This document shows positions 63,146 through 64,000 of a DNA stretch of 64,000 bases, piece after piece; the first letter of the stretch is position 1, and each line of letters begins with the position of its first letter. Location of the stretch: NCBI GenBank assembly GCA_003202005.1, contig QJJF01000005.1:186001-250000 (forward strand). Reading direction: 5' to 3'. Origin of the DNA: Williamsia faeni (lineage in GTDB: Bacteria; Actinomycetota; Actinomycetes; Mycobacteriales; Mycobacteriaceae). A model generated the notes under the pieces. The model was not told where the DNA came from. It saw only the letters and a list, made by a program, of their open reading frames with translations, and did not search any database. A program made the translations under genes and the position numbers.

Positions 63146-63193
63146 CCGATGGCGTCGATCCCGCTTGTGGGGTCGGCGCCATCGGTCGTTTTT
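63146..63193 (+). terminator. Intrinsic terminator after sucCD
   Basis: CCGATGGCG (63146-63154) pairs perfectly with CGCCATCGG (63177-63185), with further inner pairing (GATCCC with GGGGTC through one G-U). A T5 run at 63189-63193 follows. It ends the sucCD transcript. Confidence 0.8.
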
Positions 63194-63272
63194 GTGGACT
63201 CGGCCGCCCGACGCAGTGCCCGGCAAAGTAGTGTTCTGGAGTTACTGTCAAATCCGTTCGGAAGGCTGACCG

Positions 63273-63626
63273 ATGACCGATGTCCAGGCGGAAGAACCAA
63301 CGGAGCCAGCGGAATTCACGGTGATCACCGGCCTCGACGAGGTGATCGACTCCGGAACCGACCGGCCGAAGATCGACGTGGTGGCCAAGGTTGCCGGAGC
63401 AAACGTGGTGCACCTGTCGCTTCGGTCCGGGCAGGTGATCGATGACCATCGATCGGCGACACCCATCCTGGTGATCGGCCAGCGTGGCCTGATCGAGTTC
63501 ACGGTGAACGGTGAGCGCGTGCAACTCTCGCCCGGTACGGCGGTCAATGTCGCTGCGGGTGTCCTGCACAAGCTGGTCGCGTTAGAGGATTCGGCCGCCA
63601 CCTTGCTGATTCTCAAAAATGCGTAA
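63273..63626 (+). CDS. Small cupin-fold protein
   Basis: This 117-residue single-domain cupin has a beta-barrel pattern from VAKVAGANVVHLSLRSGQVI, then DHRSATPILVIGQRGLIEFT and LSPGTAVNVAAGVLHKLVALE. The first metal motif keeps only His (DDHRSA), and the second supplies GVLHKL. The full HxH...E set is not obvious, so it may be a non-catalytic binding barrel. It stands alone after the sucCD terminator. Function unknown. Confidence 0.75.
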   Translation: MTDVQAEEPTEPAEFTVITGLDEVIDSGTDRPKIDVVAKVAGANVVHLSLRSGQVIDDHRSATPILVIGQRGLIEFTVNGERVQLSPGTAVNVAAGVLHKLVALEDSAATLLILKNA

Positions 63627-63763
63627 TGGTCCCGGACCGTCGGCCGAAGATCTGCTGACGCGTCCGATTCTGTCGCCAGAACTTCGCGGTCGAGTATCGT
63701 TCAAATGAGCGGTAGGGGATACGAGACACCGGCTTTCAGAGCGGCGAAGAGAGTGGTAGGCCA

Positions 63764-64000
63764 ATGGTCACTGGTGCGGCGTTGACGTCGAGCGTGGTTC
63801 GCCGCGCACGCGGCATCTACGGTGTCGCGGTCCGTATTCCTGTTGCCGGCCCGCTGATCGAGCGCGGAGCCACCGAGGTGACAGCACTGGGTGAGCAGGC
63901 CCTCGACACCGCGATCGAACTGACGCGGGCCGCTCTCAAGGTCGTCATCGGCGAAGTGATCACCGCGCTTGTCGAGGAGGTGGATCTGACCGATCTGGTC
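63764..64000 (+). CDS. Hypothetical protein, 5' part only
   Basis: 79 codons are visible before the right edge: MVTGAALTSSVVRRARGIYG, then a hydrophobic/amphipathic stretch (LDTAIELTRAALKVVIGEVI) and the start of an acidic VEEVDLTDLV. The repetitive DLTDLV ending suggests an Asp/Leu-rich helical region. I do not recognise the family from this fragment; the first 80 residues of some RDD-type membrane proteins look similar. The preceding 137 bp show no gene. Confidence 0.5.
   Translation, partial: MVTGAALTSSVVRRARGIYGVAVRIPVAGPLIERGATEVTALGEQALDTAIELTRAALKVVIGEVITALVEEVDLTDLV

Overview
The window is high-GC actinobacterial chromosome from a mycolic-acid genus (order Mycobacteriales). The gene content and order fit a Gordonia-like organism. 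The order MBL hydrolase - ctpE - MT0933-type antitoxin - SRPBCC toxin, and later pgi ... chorismate mutase - uvrD1/pcrA - M23 peptidase - sucC - sucD, matches the order I recall for Mycobacterium tuberculosis Rv0906-Rv0910 and Rv0946c-Rv0952. Large lineage-specific blocks are inserted between these landmarks. A mycothiol-type (maleylpyruvate isomerase fold) protein and a DUF3068 PorA-family protein agree with this. No prophage, insertion sequence or CRISPR array was found. There is one tRNA, Arg-CCT.

Layout. 0-5 kb: a cut-off MarR regulator divergent from a FUSC exporter, a 14-TM MFS exporter, a TetR gene and a divergent acyl-CoA dehydrogenase. 5-8.4 kb: a ROK kinase, an AbiEi/DUF559-like protein bracketed by two 72-bp nested hairpins, and a thiolase. 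8.5-14.1 kb: NAPE-PLD-like hydrolase, CtpE Ca2+ ATPase, and a MT0933/Rv0910-type toxin-antitoxin pair split by a lipoprotein lipase. 14.2-19.5 kb: a substrate-binding/VWA protein, then a flavin electron-transfer cluster (two FMN-binding lipoproteins, ApbE, an RnfD/NqrB-FNR fusion) behind a DtxR/IdeR-like iron box. 19.7-24 kb: proline catabolism (putB, rocA/pruA) with its divergent PucR-type regulator. 24-36 kb: DUF3068 protein, tRNA-Arg, mycothiol-type enzyme, secreted GH1, DMT permease, SDR, cobF, cysQ-like phosphatase, Fpg/Nei glycosylase, PI-PLC, SDR and P450.

35-42 kb: a response regulator and sensor kinase that overlap tail to tail, then a four-gene operon (ThDP enzyme, SRPBCC-like protein, KAS III-like protein, PLP aminotransferase) joined by three ATGA overlaps. 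This is an unrecognised small-molecule pathway. 42-47 kb: lipoprotein, MscS channel, condensation-like acyltransferase and pgi. 47-53 kb: formylglycine-generating enzyme, a degenerate ApbE paralogue, a tiny 13-residue-repeat acidic protein, a TetR/MFS efflux pair with paired operators, and a CSPAR sulfatase that is a natural client of the formylglycine enzyme. 53-64 kb: chorismate mutase, a polytopic membrane protein, a membrane-anchored protein ending in an apparently inactivated Tox-REase-5-like domain, UvrD1/PcrA, an M23 endopeptidase with Crp-like and response-regulator-like sites upstream, sucCD, a cupin, and a cut-off gene.

Best candidates for undescribed biology: (1) the paired 72-bp nested hairpins, with identical 12-5-14-10-14-5-12 geometry and only compensatory stem changes, around the AbiEi-like gene; (2) the iron-box-linked extracytoplasmic flavin electron-transfer cluster; (3) the ThDP/SRPBCC/KAS III/aminotransferase operon, whose KAS III lacks the catalytic His; (4) the degenerate ApbE next to a K/R/H-free Ca-loop repeat peptide; (5) the inactive Tox-REase-5-like secreted protein. 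All functions are inferred by reading the sequence; no database search was run.
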